Assembly (NCBI GenBank): GCA_021521415.1
Contig: JAIQDT010005462.1
Span: 62,001 to 126,000, forward strand
Origin: Bidens hawaiensis
Taxonomy: Eukaryota; Streptophyta; Magnoliopsida; Asterales; Asteraceae
Length of the DNA stretch: 64,000 nucleotides
Direction of reading: 5' to 3'
Shown: in pieces, positions 22,096-33,182 of the stretch
Layout: every line of letters begins with the position of its first letter
Numbering within the stretch: position 1 is the stretch's first letter
Program-made: the position numbers and the translations under genes
The notes under the pieces: generated by a model
Databases searched by the model: none
What the model was told of the DNA's origin: nothing
What the model saw: the letters and a program-made list of their open reading frames with translations, nothing else

Positions 22096-22403
22096 AATGC
22101 AAACAAGATATTCTCGTGAGAAAGAACCACTTCAGTTTGATCTTGAGATTGAAAAGATAGCAAAGAGGAATCGAGCATCTCAGAAAGCAATTTTCAACAG
22201 AAAACCAAAGGAGGAGAACATGAGTACACAAAACAATCAAGAACCATTGGCACACCCATCTGAACCCTAAAACCAACCATTGAACCAAGAGCAACAAATC
22301 CCAAAAACGAGCCTGTATTCGCCTAGAATCCGAATATGAACCGTAACAGACATCCAGTGAACCGTGGGGGTGGCAACCGAAATCGAAGACCGCAACACCT
22401 TGA
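22096..22403 (+). pseudogene. Truncated second copy of P gag N-terminus
   Basis: ATG at 22096 opens a short frame (MQTRYSREKEPLQFDLEI...) that parallels the start of P gag at 10216 and lacks the early TGA-TAG found there. It stops at TAA near 22268, where the first copy has CAA. Similarity to the first copy continues to 22403 and then ends abruptly at the junction with M gag. Confidence 0.8.
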
Positions 22404-23433
22404 CTTCAAGGTACCATGACCACCTCTACACATCTCACACTTATCCAGCGTAGCATGACCACCTCCACACATCTCACACTTATCCACCTTAGTCTTTAAC
22501 TCTTTTATCTCTCGGGTGAGATTCTCCAAAGCAGCAGCCATACCAGTATCCAGATTAACCTAGTGTACACCTCGAGCAGATGAGGGTGTACTGGTGACGG
22601 GATTGGAATTCCCGCCTCATGGTTTCTTCGCGTATTCAGATTGCACGAAACTTTCAAACATCTCGTTACACTCGGTCAAGTTCTTCCTGTCCATCAGATT
22701 GCCCCCAGCAGCTGTGTCAAACCTCGCTTGAGCCTCATAAGTAAGCCCATTGTGAAACTTCTCAACAAGGGTCCAAGGTGAGAGCCCATGTTGTGAACAA
22801 CGGGAAATCAGATTCTGAAAACGTTCCCAAGCTTGTAATATGCCTCATCCGGCTCCATGTGGAAGGAGTGGATCTGATCACGGAGTTGAGAGGCCTTAGC
22901 ATGTGGAACGTACTTCTTGAGGAATGCATTGCGAAGCGCCTCCCATGTGGTGAATGTTCCAGCAGGTTGCGAATTGAGCCAAGTGGCGGCACGATCTGAG
23001 AGTGTAAACGGGAATAAGTGAAGGAAGATCTCATCCTGGTTAGCACCTTGCAAGTTGAACGTTTTGAACACACGGGTCAGACAGTTGATGTGTGCCGGTG
23101 CATCTTCATCTTCACGGCCATGGTAATGTTGTTCATGACATAGGATGGGATCTACCACGAGTTAGGGTTATTAATATCGGGAGCGACAATGGGTGAGTGA
23201 TATCCATGGAACCCTTCAAAAGCTTGCTGGTACACGGTGCAGTTATTCTCGGCCATTGGAATGGGTCTGGGACTCGGTGGTGGCGAATTTGCGGGTGAAT
23301 TTGTGGGTGATGATTTCGGTGAAGTATCTGTGGTGATCGGTTGCTTTTAAGACGATGATGAGCTTGAACTTGCCTCGGACTTCAACTGAGTAGATCCAAA
23401 GCAATCCAACGATGGTCCTTGCGAACGCAGATG
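22404..23433 (-). pseudogene. M gag
   Basis: It starts near 23433 (MPHLRSQGPSLDCFGSTQL), has TAA at 23347-23349 in a Ser-rich stretch, then a Pro/Ser region. The retrotransposon gag domain follows (23158-22808: FLHLFPFTLSDRAATWLNS, YVPHAKASQLRDQIHSF). A shift near 22810-22830 moves to a frame with GLSPWTLVEKFHNGLTY and FVQSEYAKKP, followed by TGA at 22617-22619. It ends with KCEMCGGGHATLDKCEMC, a duplicated CCHC-type zinc knuckle, cut at the P junction. Confidence 0.8.
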
Positions 23434-23624
23434 TGGCATGTACCTACAAAACGAAATAAAACAAGTAAGTAGTTTCTAATATAACGACTCCAATACTGGA
23501 AATAAATAAACAATTAAAAACAAAGTAGACTTAATTTAGACTCCTATGACTCAAACAAAACGAAACAAAAAGCACGTATGTAGCAAGTAGATCCAATCAA
23601 AGCTAATAACGCAATTGCCAAGAG

Positions 23625-23642
23625 TCCCCGGCAACGGCGCAA
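23625..23642 (-). other. Primer-binding site of M (tRNA-Asp type)
   Basis: On the minus strand TTGCGCCGTTGCCGGGGA lies six bases inside the LTR end. It matches the tRNA-Asp complement except for the outermost bases, where one G of TGG is missing. Confidence 0.78.
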
Positions 23643-23648
23643 AAAACT

Positions 23649-25313
23649 TGATGTGCTAAAAGTAGTTTAATAATTATTAACTAAATTAACTAAAAATAAA
23701 CACTAAGTAACACTCTAGACTCTCTAAAACTCGACTAAATTACTAACCGGCAAGTGAACCGATCGACTCTAGTCAAGCTAAGTAAGTCCGGATATCAAAC
23801 CCACGAGACTCTCTAAATTACGTTTATTAGCTAATTAGACTCGACTACAAAACACGACTTATTAATTATATTTGTTTGGGGGATTTTTTTTATTTAAAAT
23901 ACTAATTTAATACTATAATTAAAACTAATTAAGAAAACAAGTAAATTAAACGAAAGCAAAGTTTGTTGTGAAAATAAGATGATGATGAGAAAACTACCTA
24001 GGCTAGAATCCCCTAAATTTCGGTAATGAATTGACTCGGGAAAATATTTAGTTATGGATTGAGATCATAAAATAGATACTTATAAGAAAACTCGAACAGG
24101 ATCCCTGACCCTTCTCAAGAGAAACCTATGGATTTCTAACAAGTTTTAACGCACACCAGTATTAAAAATCAAGTTCGCTTACGGTCAGCCAATTATTTTT
24201 AATTTAGTTCCTTTATACGAAATTCAACCTTACAGCGCGGAAATCAAAGGCAATTTACTATACTTAATTGATTTGATAAACAATAATAAATAATCAACCT
24301 AGACGGACTCCTTACGAAGAACTAAATCTAGCAAGATTAAATAGTAAAGACTTATCAATAACCTAGCACTTTACAGATTTTAGTTAGGAGCTCTCTAAGA
24401 TTTATTTGACAATATTATTCCTATGATCTTATCATGACATCAATCATAAAATAATCAAGAACACAAAGTAATTGACCTAATAGCAATCATATCATATGAC
24501 AAACATTAATCAAGGAAAACTATGGAATAAAACTCATCAAACAATCCTAAATATCCATATGCATCAATCGATTATAGATAAATCTTTTACTAAACAATAA
24601 AAACCATAACTTATATAAATCCCAAAGTCAAATCAAAACATCAAAGTAAGTTCATCATAACCTAGGCAGTTCATGCAATTTAGCCTAGCATCTTAGGTTT
24701 AAATAAAACAATAATAGACGAAATCATGGCGACAATAAATAAGAACAGAAAAATAAAGGCGATAAAACCCGGAGTCAAAAACCCGGAGTCTTTGTCCTTG
24801 AATATTAAGCACTTCCCCAGCTGATTCCTCGACTCCAAAGCTGCCGGAAACTGACCTCGGGCGCCTCGGAACTCACCAAATTCGTCTGGAACTTCAGGGT
24901 ATGATTAATGTTGAGTTTAGGGGTCTTTTTTATGGGCAACAGGGTTCCAAAAATAGGTTAAGACGGTTAAGCATGGAAGTTCTGGAGACTGGGCACCGCC
25001 ACCACCACGCCGCGTTGCGCGGCGGACTTCCCCCTCCCCGTCGCGTGGCACTCCGGCCTAGGGGGGGTGGTCTGGTTCATTCCTTCTGGTCTGGTTCACT
25101 CCTGGTTCTGTCCGGTTCATTTCCTGATGCGTCGATTCTCCGGTTCGGCTTGTTTTTGCTCGTTTTTTCGCCCTCTTTTCACCGAATTTAAAACCCGAAA
25201 CCTAAAACATAAAACTAAGTTAGTAGTATACAAATCTTATGATAAACCGAACATAAACTAATAAAATATTAAATAAATGTACGCGGGATTAATGTATATT
25301 AAGCGTTATATCA
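23649..25313 (-). repeat. 5' LTR of element M (1665 bases)
   Basis: On the minus strand it starts TGATATAACGC (at 25313) and ends AGCACATCA (at 23649), next to the primer site. Sequence homologous to the T LTR resumes at 25314, which fixes the outer boundary. It contains a GC-rich inverted-repeat stretch (25005-25078: CGCCGCGTTGCGCGGCG and CGTCGCGTGGC) and, downstream in its own direction, a TATA-like CCATAAAAAAGACC near 24930. Confidence 0.75.
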
Positions 25314-26617
25314 CTAAAAATGCTTTTTCGAAACATCAGGGACCAAAACTGTCAAAAATCAAAAGATTAGGCCATCCATCACGCCGTGTCGCGCGACGTG
25401 GAGGGTCTAACCTGGTCGCGTGGCACGGCTAGGCCATCAAATCCGCAAATTGTTTATTTTTTTAGTCCTAACTCATGTTAAATGCTAAGTCGCTTAATTT
25501 GGACCAAATCGCGTGTTTTAAGCTACAAGAGAAACCCTCCTAGACTTGGTACATGTCCATATACATTAGTCCCTTCCTCAAGAACGAAATTTGGTTTATT
25601 TTCAGTTGATTTTCTCATTAAACAAGATATTGTTGTTTAAACGAGTCTTTTGACTAAAATTAGCATTAGTTTACTGTTCCTATATAAACAAGGCCATTAT
25701 AACCTACAAACCTCTTCTCTAAACCCTAATTTACTCTGTATCAGCCATCACCCGTTCTTCCTTTCGTTCTTTATTATTATCTTCAAGATTGTTCGTATTC
25801 AAGTTGACTTTGGGGTTTTCCCGGTGTTTGACTCCGTTTTCTCATTTATCTAAGCACTTTTCGGGTAAGTTGTCTTCTGTAAAGTTGTTCTCTATTGTTC
25901 ATTGATTAATAAACCTCAATCAATTTCTGAGATTGAGGGGAATTGGCTGGTCAATTGAACTCTGACCCGTTTAAAGGCATATCGGTCAACAAAGTTTATC
26001 AATCGATTTCTATCACTTCTAGTCGGAACTAGCTTTTAGTCCAGAAGAATTTTACTTTTATCTCGAGATTTTGAGTGCACTGACCAAAACCCGACTTCCG
26101 AATCGATGTTCAGATTCTGGTAAGTACCAGCTCGCTTATTTATTGAAAATCTCATAACCGGAGTTCTAGACCTCCGTATAGGTTGATTCTAGCAGCTATG
26201 TTCTCGGTTTTAATTGTCGTTTTTTTATCTAAGTTTTAGGTAAGTTCGAATTAACTCAATCAGCACATTAAGAGACGGTTTACTCGTTTATTCTTGTTAC
26301 TATTAACTAAACTCGCCTAAGTAATAAGGTGAAAAGTCATTCCCCACATTCTACGGTGTTTAAACGTTTTGGAGACATTTGCGTACTTATCCGTATTTAC
26401 ATACTTATATATTATTCACACTAGCAAACTGTGAGTGTTGTCTGTTATCAACTGAATGATAAAACTGTTATTTTTTTAATTGTTTATTTATTGTATTTTG
26501 GAGAGGTCCATCAGAACTCTAGCATGTTAGCATGATCATAGGCCATCTTAGTAGCCAAGCCCGATTTGCTAGGCGATGGTCAACCGATACCCTTATTTGA
26601 ATTTACTTGCCATAGTA
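25314..26617 (+). repeat. LTR T1, left visible part
   Basis: It is homologous to the T2 LTR (31300-33182) from roughly 190 bases inside that LTR onward; the missing first part should lie beyond the other end of M. Shared landmarks are AGGGACCAAAACTGTCAAAA, the CGCGTGGCACG-type palindromes (25376-25436), TATA at 25678-25688 and a GTAAGT donor at 25865. It is interrupted at 26617 by Q0 and continues at 29622. A telobox AAACCCTAA lies at 25721-25729. Confidence 0.8.
25678..25870 (+). promoter_or_regulatory. T1 LTR promoter: TATA, telobox, splice-donor consensus
   Basis: CCTATATAAAC at 25678-25688 is followed 33 bases later by AAACCCTAA (25721-25729, the plant telobox) and then by CGG|GTAAGT at 25862-25870. 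The same order of TATA then donor is present in T2. The telobox in T2 is partly lost. Confidence 0.5.
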
Positions 26618-29600
26618 TGTCACACCCCGACTAGCACAATGCGGAAGCGTAAAACGGGAATGTAACAGACACCTCTGATATTAGCAACATTGTTTATAAA
26701 GAAACATTACAAACTAATTTACATTATATTACATTGATATATCTTTGTATTCAAACTAGGTGTTACAACAAAATACGTTCGTTAAACTATTCTATTCGTA
26801 CTAATGACCTTGCATCTATTTACATAGCATCGAGCATGTTCCACAATAGATAGCACGACATCTCTCTATTCCGACTTTGGTAATCCTGAAAAGCAGTTTA
26901 AAACGGGTCAACTACTGGAGTTGGTGAGTTTCACGAGTTTCAAGAAAACAGTTATGAATATTCACAAGTTAACACTTGTAATCATGACATAAGTATGTAT
27001 GTATGTAAATGATGTAATTATGCTAAGCTACAGTGAAGCCTTGACTGTATGTGCTGCGTGCATCCATTTCCCATGCTTAATCAACCACTATGGCTCCCCT
27101 TCCGCCTACAACATGCCCCGGTAGCTATGTCTAACACTACATAGCCTGTATATATAAATATGGTCATGTGCAAACGGCGCTATGTGACACGGCAACCAGG
27201 CCGATTCCATTTGGGTTTGTCAAACCAATAGTACTATTCACAAGCCACCGGCTCGAAGTTAATCATTGTGATCGTGGGGACTTTTGTGTGTTAGCACTTA
27301 GATAATTCACATCATTACAAATTTCAGATATGTAAACAAAAGTGCTTTTCACCCCAAAAGTTCGTAAAACTGTTTAAAGAGTGGGGTCATGAAACTCACT
27401 GTTTAGTTGATACTCAGCACTGTGTCAGCTTGCGGTTTGTTCGGTTCGCTATCACTAGTTCCTATAATCAATATTATAATAATATTAATATTTTAATATT
27501 ATTATAATCTCAACACTAAACTGGGCTGTATAACTAATCTGGGTATAGCTGGAACACCAAGAAAGTGGCAATAGGCTTAGGTTGTGATGTTGTTCAATGT
27601 CTAATACTTAAAACCGAACTTGGCTCAGTTTCCCGTTTTCCCAGCTGGGCCAAGTTGTTCGTTTACGCGTTCTGAAAACAGTTATGAGGAAATAAGCTTG
27701 GGTAAATGTGTTTGTTAATAAAATGATTAAGTTATAAAGAAAGATCACATACTGGGGTCCCGGATTAGCTACGGGGCCCGTTTCCGTTCATTCAATTTGA
27801 TTTGAGAAGAAACGCGCACAATCTATCCAGATTGTCCAGGTTTCTCATGGAAAGGTTCGTTTTTACTTAATTAATTAAAAAATATGATTTTTGATTACTC
27901 TTGGTGTTTTGATATTCCCGCAGGTTCGTTAATCGCGAACTTGCCGGTTTTTATTAAAATTGAATTTGTTTAATCTTCAAATTAGCATAATTAATTAACT
28001 ATTAATCATTAAATTATGAAAATTTAGCCACTTATCAAATAAAATATGTAGATTTTTATAAAAATATTTCTGGAATTAATTACTGATTTATTAATTTATA
28101 AAAATTCATTTTATCAGCTATATTACGCTTGAATATCGTCCATTTATCCCAAACGATTTCCAAAAATTCTACAAAAATTCCTGAATACTCAATCATGTCC
28201 CAAAACAACCTGTATCAATTCTAGAATCCAAAAAGCTTGTTCACTATTCTTTTTGGCCCAAATTCGGCTATAAAAATTCATACGAACGTATATGCACAAA
28301 ACACCCTTAAACTTGTCCATATGGTCTCAAATTTTATATGTGATCAAAATATACCAAATCGGAGTTCCCAACAAAATTTCATAATTTTTCAAACATTTTA
28401 ACTATTTTTCCCAAATAAACATCCCAATTCGGTAACAAATTTGCCAAATATTCTCGGATGGTCGAAAAATTACCAAATTTGGACAGAGTCTCAATCATAT
28501 GGTCCCTGATGTCCCTGAAAAATTTCAATACCTAAAAATATACACATCACAACCTTAACCTAAACAGCCCGTATGCGAGTGTTTTGGCATTACCCTAACG
28601 GTTTTGGTTCGTTTCCGCCTTTCTAATCAACTTTTCAAGATCTTGTGCTCCTATGTAAGCTAGATACAAGTTCTATATCATAAACCAAGCAATTTTTCAT
28701 CAAGATAACAGCCCTTAACTTAGGGTTTCGGCTAGTGCACAAAAACAAACTTTTGAACCGTAAAAATGTCGTTTCAACCCTTTAATCCGTGTTTATGGCC
28801 AAAAAAGATCATGATTCTGATTTAAAACTAGGTTTAGCATCAAAGTATATTTTTGATTGATTTTTGAGGGTTTTACATGGATAACTATGATTTTTACTAA
28901 TCAAATCATCATTTTTATGGTTAAACCATGTTTAATCAAGATTAATTCATCAAAATTTAGGATGTTTACCTTGAAAAAATGCTAGAAATGGAAGAAAAAG
29001 GTCACAAGCATCTGCAAAGGGTTTAGATATTTTAATTTGGGATGAGAATGAGGATTTTTATGCATAAATATCAAAGGTGGGGTCCATGGGCCCCCCCTCT
29101 TGTTCATTTGTCTCGTTTCTTGTGCCCTTACATGAAATCCTTACCCCAAATTTATTTCGGGTTCGATTTTTGGCACGAAAAACTTATCGGGTGCGTTAAA
29201 CAGTGCGAAAACGAGTGTTTTCAGCTAGTTTTGTGTAAAATTATAAAAACATACTATATGTTTATAAATATCAAAAATATTTTCACGGACCGCTTAAAAC
29301 ATTTCAAATAAGTGTTTGGTAAGTCTTTTTCGGCTTAACAGATGATTCAATGCTTGGTTTGTAACTATCTTTCGTGTTTAAATCTATAGCGGGTAGTTAA
29401 ACGAGCATGTTTTTGTTTAACTTGTTTGCTATCGAACTAAGGCCATATTACTAATATTTTAGCTTATATTAAACGTATATCATTTATAGATGGCCCCCCG
29501 GGATATTTGGGTCATAACCCGACCCGTTCGGTTAATCGTTTGATTGTTACGTATTACGCGTTTATTTGCTTAATCGATAAATACGTACTGAGGTGTACCT

Positions 29601-29621
29601 TGTTTTGGCTCAAATGTCACA
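26618..29621 (-). mobile_element. Q0: solo LTR of the Q family
   Basis: A complete 3004-base Q LTR, from TGTCACACCCCGACTAGC to CTCAAATGTCACA on the plus strand (so the element pointed to the minus strand), with no internal region. It is flanked by perfect TAGTA duplications (26613-26617 and 29622-29626). Removing Q0 and one copy of TAGTA restores T1 LTR sequence that matches T2 (TTAGTAGCCAAAGCCCGATT in T2). A solo LTR arises by recombination between the two LTRs of one element. Confidence 0.93.
27473..27508. repeat. Perfect 16-base-arm AT palindrome in Q LTR
   Basis: Arms ATTATAATAATATTAA and its exact complement flank a 4-base loop. The same hairpin occurs in the Q1 LTRs at 35668-35703 (one mismatch) and 45072-45107 and in Q2 at 55833-55868. 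It therefore belongs to the family and is not a chance feature of one copy. Confidence 0.9.
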
Positions 29622-30048
29622 TAGTAGCCAAAGCCCGATTCGCTAGGCAATGGTCAGCTGACACAACTATTTGCTCATGGTTTGATTGATTTATACTCAC
29701 AATATCAGTTTTGCACATTTTATTTATACATTATTATTATATCAAACTGGTGACTTTTCTCACTCAAACTCGTGTTGAAAAATCTATTTATTTTGTACGT
29801 ATTTTCATGTTATCATTTGGTTTGAAGCTAAGATGAAGAAACACTTAAAAGGACCTTAGTTAATGAAATAAAAGGTATTTGTTAACAATTTTTATTTTGG
29901 TAAATTGTTAAACTTTGTGTACTTGATTGAAATTTTGTGATAAATAAATAATTAGATATTGTCATATTTAAATTGTATGATAGTACCTTGTGAGCTATGA
30001 ACCAACGGTTCGCACCCCAGCATATCCGCCTTAGGTTGGGGTGTGATA
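29622..30048 (+). repeat. LTR T1, right part
   Basis: It continues T1 after Q0 from the TAGTA duplication. It ends GGTTGGGGTGTGATA at 30048, corresponding to GGTTGGGGTGTGACA at the end of T2 (33182). Directly after it, G gag is read on the minus strand, so T1 is inserted in G. No primer site follows, so this is either a solo LTR or the 3' LTR of an element whose body is left of the window. Confidence 0.8.
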
Positions 30049-30689
30049 GGTTATAGGCAAAGCTGTTCTTGGCATCTTTCTCTAGGATCTCAAATGCCTC
30101 GTTTGGATATTTGGTTCCGAGATCTCCACCAGCGATCTGATCAATTACTTGTTTGTTTTGGCTAGTGTGAGTGTCGAAGAAAGTTTGGACTTGAAGCCAC
30201 TTGTTCAATCCATGGTGCGGAGATCGTTGAAGAAGGCTCTTGTATCTCTCCCATGCTGCGTGTAGTGACTCGTCTTCATCGGTCCGGAATCTGGTGACGT
30301 TGGCGCGATACTTGGCAGTTTTGTCTGGTGAAAAATATTTTAGAAGAAATTGCTCTACCATCTGATTCCAAGTGGTGATAGTACCGGATGGTAGGGATTC
30401 AAGCCATTCCAAGGTATCCTTGGAGAAAAAATGGGAATAGTTTAAGTCTAGCTTGATCTTCGGATCATTTCTGGATTTTGAAAGTTCCACATATTCGAAG
30501 GAATCAGGAAATATGAGACAAAGGATCTTCATCGAGAAGTCCATGAACTTGGACAGAGTTTTCAATAATATGAATGGTGCTAGATTTTATTTCGAAGGTT
30601 GCAAGAATTTAGGGTGGCACAACGCTATTGTCATAGTCGTCGAGTGTCGTCTTGCCATATGTTAATACTCGGTTTTGTGTCTCGGTCTT
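30049..30689 (-). pseudogene. G gag, main part
   Basis: On the minus strand the retrotransposon gag domain reads KTTLDDYDNSVVPP, LATFEIKSSTIHIIENS, LLDEDPLSHIS, then LEWLESLPSGTITTWNQMV, LKYFSPDKTAKYRANV and SPHHGLNKWLQVQTF. It ends against T1 at 30049. There is a TGA in LSHIS-stop-FLRI, another stop near 30470 and a shift near 30430. It is of Athila/Tat type. At its N-terminal side the frame is interrupted by C1 at 30690; the same frame continues at 33946 and beyond. The pol and 3' LTR of G are not in the window. Confidence 0.75.
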
Positions 30690-31128
30690 TGTATAATGTA
30701 TTATTTTAATAGAAGATAATGTATAGCGGAATTTTGTTAATTGTATATCACGAATGTGACTCATTCGTTATATGTAAGGCACATTCGTTATTAGTTAATA
30801 ACGAATGTGAGTATTCGCTAATTGTATTCCTCATTTGTTATTCACTTATAATGAACGAGAAGAAGAATGGAGTCTTTCGTTAGTTATTAATGTATTAGTA
30901 ACGAATGAGTGTTCATTCGTTAGGCATGTCTAGCGAACGAACCTCATCTTCTATATATAGCCTCTGTAATTTATTGTTAAGATAATGAAGTATTTTGTTT
31001 ATTGAATCCTACTATTACTCTGCTAAAATACTCTCAGACCTTATAGTATTAATGAATCATCTAAATTATATCATCAAACTAGATCCGAGTGTTAATTGTA
31101 TTAAGATCATGAACATCAAGGTCAAGCA
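30690..31128 (+). repeat. 5' LTR of C1
   Basis: It begins TGTATAATGTATT right after G gag and ends GGTCAAGCA two bases before TGGTATCAGAGC. It contains many AACGAATG/CATTCGTT motifs (30750-30921) and a TATA box CTATATATAGCC near 30951. Part of it (about 31017-31081) is repeated at 33881-33945. Confidence 0.65.
30750..30962 (+). promoter_or_regulatory. Array of AACGAATG inverted repeats upstream of C1 TATA box
   Basis: About eight copies of ACGAATG or its complement occur in 170 bases. Two form perfect hairpins: 30780-30809 (14-base arms, 2-base loop) and 30900-30921 (9-base arms, 4-base loop). CTATATATAG follows 30 bases after the last copy. This is a probable enhancer or binding-site array; the binding factor is unknown. 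Confidence 0.6.
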
Positions 31129-31130
31129 AG

Positions 31131-31142
31131 TGGTATCAGAGC
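31131..31142 (+). other. Primer-binding site of C1 (initiator tRNA-Met type)
   Basis: TGGTATCAGAGC is complementary to the 3' end of plant initiator tRNA-Met and sits two bases past the LTR end. Confidence 0.8.
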
Positions 31143-31299
31143 TTGTTGTTCAGATAGATTGATTGATTCGTTGATAATCGTATTCAATTAAACATTCAAT
31201 TGGTGTTTAATTGTTCATAATCATATCAATTTGATATTTGAGTTTTACGGACTGAAAACTAGACAATTGAGCTACTGTTAGTGGTTAATTGAAGTTATT

Positions 31300-33182
31300 T
31301 GTAGCATCTCGGATTTTTCGTATTGTATTCATATTTGTTTACCCGATTCAGGAATGTAATTCGGATCTTTCGTATCAATAAAATCATGCATTTATGAGTA
31401 AATTAACTTTGTTTAACTTAGTTTACAATTCTATAACTTTCAATCATACTAAATAGCCCTTAGAAACTCTTAAATTCGGTTAAAATGGCATAAAATGCAT
31501 TTTTGAAACTTCAAGGACTAAAACTGCCAAAAATCAAAAGTTGATAAAATCCCCCTTCACGCAGCGCGAAGGAGGTGGTCATGATCCTTTGCGCAGCGTG
31601 AAGCAGGCCTAGATCAGCCAGTTTGGTTTTCGATTCTTGTTTAATGCTAAATCTTTCTAAAAACGACCCTAAATCATGAAAACTAAGCTACAAGTTATTA
31701 ATCTAATATTGAAAAGTGTATAGGTTTAATCTCTGCAATTCCATCGATATATTTAAGATTTCAAGGTTTGATTTTGTCAACAATATTTTATTCCTTTACC
31801 AAAACGGGTATATTTCTTGTTCTTTAAGCCAAACTACTGGCTATATAAGCGAATCACAACTCCAAACCCAAGAATGTTACTGAACTATCAGCCCTTATCC
31901 GTCACTATCCCTTAAAACATCCGATTTCACCTCCATTCTTGCTATATTACTCAAAGTTACAAGCTACTGTTTGACTTTGCGATATTTCCGACCTTTGACT
32001 TCCGTTTCTCATTGATTCGAGCATTTTCCGGGTAAGTTGTGTACTGATAAGTTTTTCATATTTATTCCATGGTCAATAATCTCAATCAATTTCTAAAATT
32101 GAGGGGAATTGCGGTTAATTTAACTCCGACCCGTTTAAGGGCATAATGGTAAACAACTTTGACCGATCGTTTTATATCACTTCTAGTCATAACCGAATTT
32201 CTGTCTAGAAGACTTTTATTTATTTATTTATTTTTGAGATTTTAAGGCGACTAACAAAAACCCAACTTCCGACTCGCTGTTCAGATTCTGGTCAGTACCA
32301 GCTCGCTTAAACGTTAAATATTTCAAAACCGGAGTTCTAAACATCCGTTTGGATCGATTCCAGCGGCTATGTTCTCGGTTTTAATCATAGTTTATTATCT
32401 CTAAGTTTCAGGTCTGCTCGGATTTATCTAAGTCAGCACGTTAAAGGACGGTTCGTTCGTTTACTAGTGTATTTATTCTTAATTCCCGTACACTCGCCTA
32501 AGAAATAAGGTGAGATATCATTCCTATTTTATTTTACTGTTTTCAAATTTTGGGACATATGCGTATCTAATTTATATTTTATTATTATATATATACACAT
32601 ACTCGCAAACATAAATATTGTGTGTATTTTAATTAAATGTTAATTGCTACTTGTTTAAGTGTTTATTTTATCGCATTCAGAGAGGTCCATCATAATCACA
32701 TTAGTAGCCAAAGCCCGATTTGCATGGCGATGGTCAACCGACAATCAAATTTGTATGCTAGTCTTAGTAGCCAATGCCCAATTCGCTCATAGTTTGATTG
32801 ATATATACTCTCATTATTTTGTTTGCTCATTTATCATTTATTATATAATATTATTAGTGTCAAAGTTGGTGATTATCTCACTCAACATGTGTTCTTGACA
32901 AATCTTTGTTTATTTTGTACACATATGCAGGTTATCAGTTGATTTAAAGCTAAGGTGAATAACACATAGAGAGACTTTAGACATTAAAAATAAAGAATAA
33001 TTAAATGTTATTTTGTTTTGGATTATTATTATTATTATGTATGGAACTTGTGCACATATTTGAAATGCGAAATAAATAAATTAATTAGATATTGTCATAT
33101 TTTATATTGTATGATAGTACCTTCTGAGCTGTGAACCAACGGTTCGCACCCCTGCATTTCCACCTTAGGTTGGGGTGTGACA
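31300..33182 (+). repeat. 5' LTR of element T2 (1883 bases)
   Basis: It begins TGTAGCATCTCGG and ends GGTTGGGGTGTGACA three bases before a methionine-type primer site. It is homologous to T1. Inverted-repeat patch: TTCACGCAGCGCGAAG and CTTTGCGCAGCGTGAAG (31556-31606), a different sequence from the T1 patch but at the same place. TATA is at 31841-31849. Internal repeats of AGTAGCCAAAGCCCGATT type lie near 32700 and 32765. T2 is inserted in C1. Confidence 0.82.
31841..32037 (+). promoter_or_regulatory. T2 LTR promoter: TATA box and splice-donor consensus
   Basis: CTATATAAGC at 31841-31850, then CCGG|GTAAGT with GT at 32032-32033, about 190 bases downstream. The arrangement is the same as in T1. 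Confidence 0.5.

Larger units (their letters stand above)
8860..22403 (+). mobile_element. Element P: Athila-like retrotransposon with LTR-internal-LTR-gag stub structure
   Basis: Two copies of a roughly 1.2 kb LTR (8860-10061 and 20761-21941) flank a primer site, gag, protease, RT, RNase H, integrase, a palindrome cluster, an extra Athila-type ORF and a polypurine tract. Homology to the 5' end does not stop at the end of the second LTR. It continues through a second primer site and about 440 further bases into gag (to 22403), after which M sequence resumes. P therefore looks like a tandem LTR-INT-LTR-INT array later cut by a deletion that also took part of M gag. All coding regions carry stops and shifts. 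Confidence 0.85.
22404..25313 (-). mobile_element. Element M, 5' half: LTR, primer site and gag
   Basis: Read on the minus strand this gives LTR (25313-23649), a tRNA-Asp-type primer site and gag (about 23433-22404). Together with 4588-8859 it makes one Athila-like element split by P. The gag stops just after its zinc-knuckle repeat, and the gag tail expected before the protease linker at 8859 is missing. The P insertion was therefore followed by a deletion at the 22403/22404 junction. Confidence 0.8.

Noticed and set aside
25314..25338. M LTR right end placed at CATCA 25338
   Set aside because: T1-T2 similarity extends left of 25338 to about 25314, so the boundary at ATATCA 25313 fits better.
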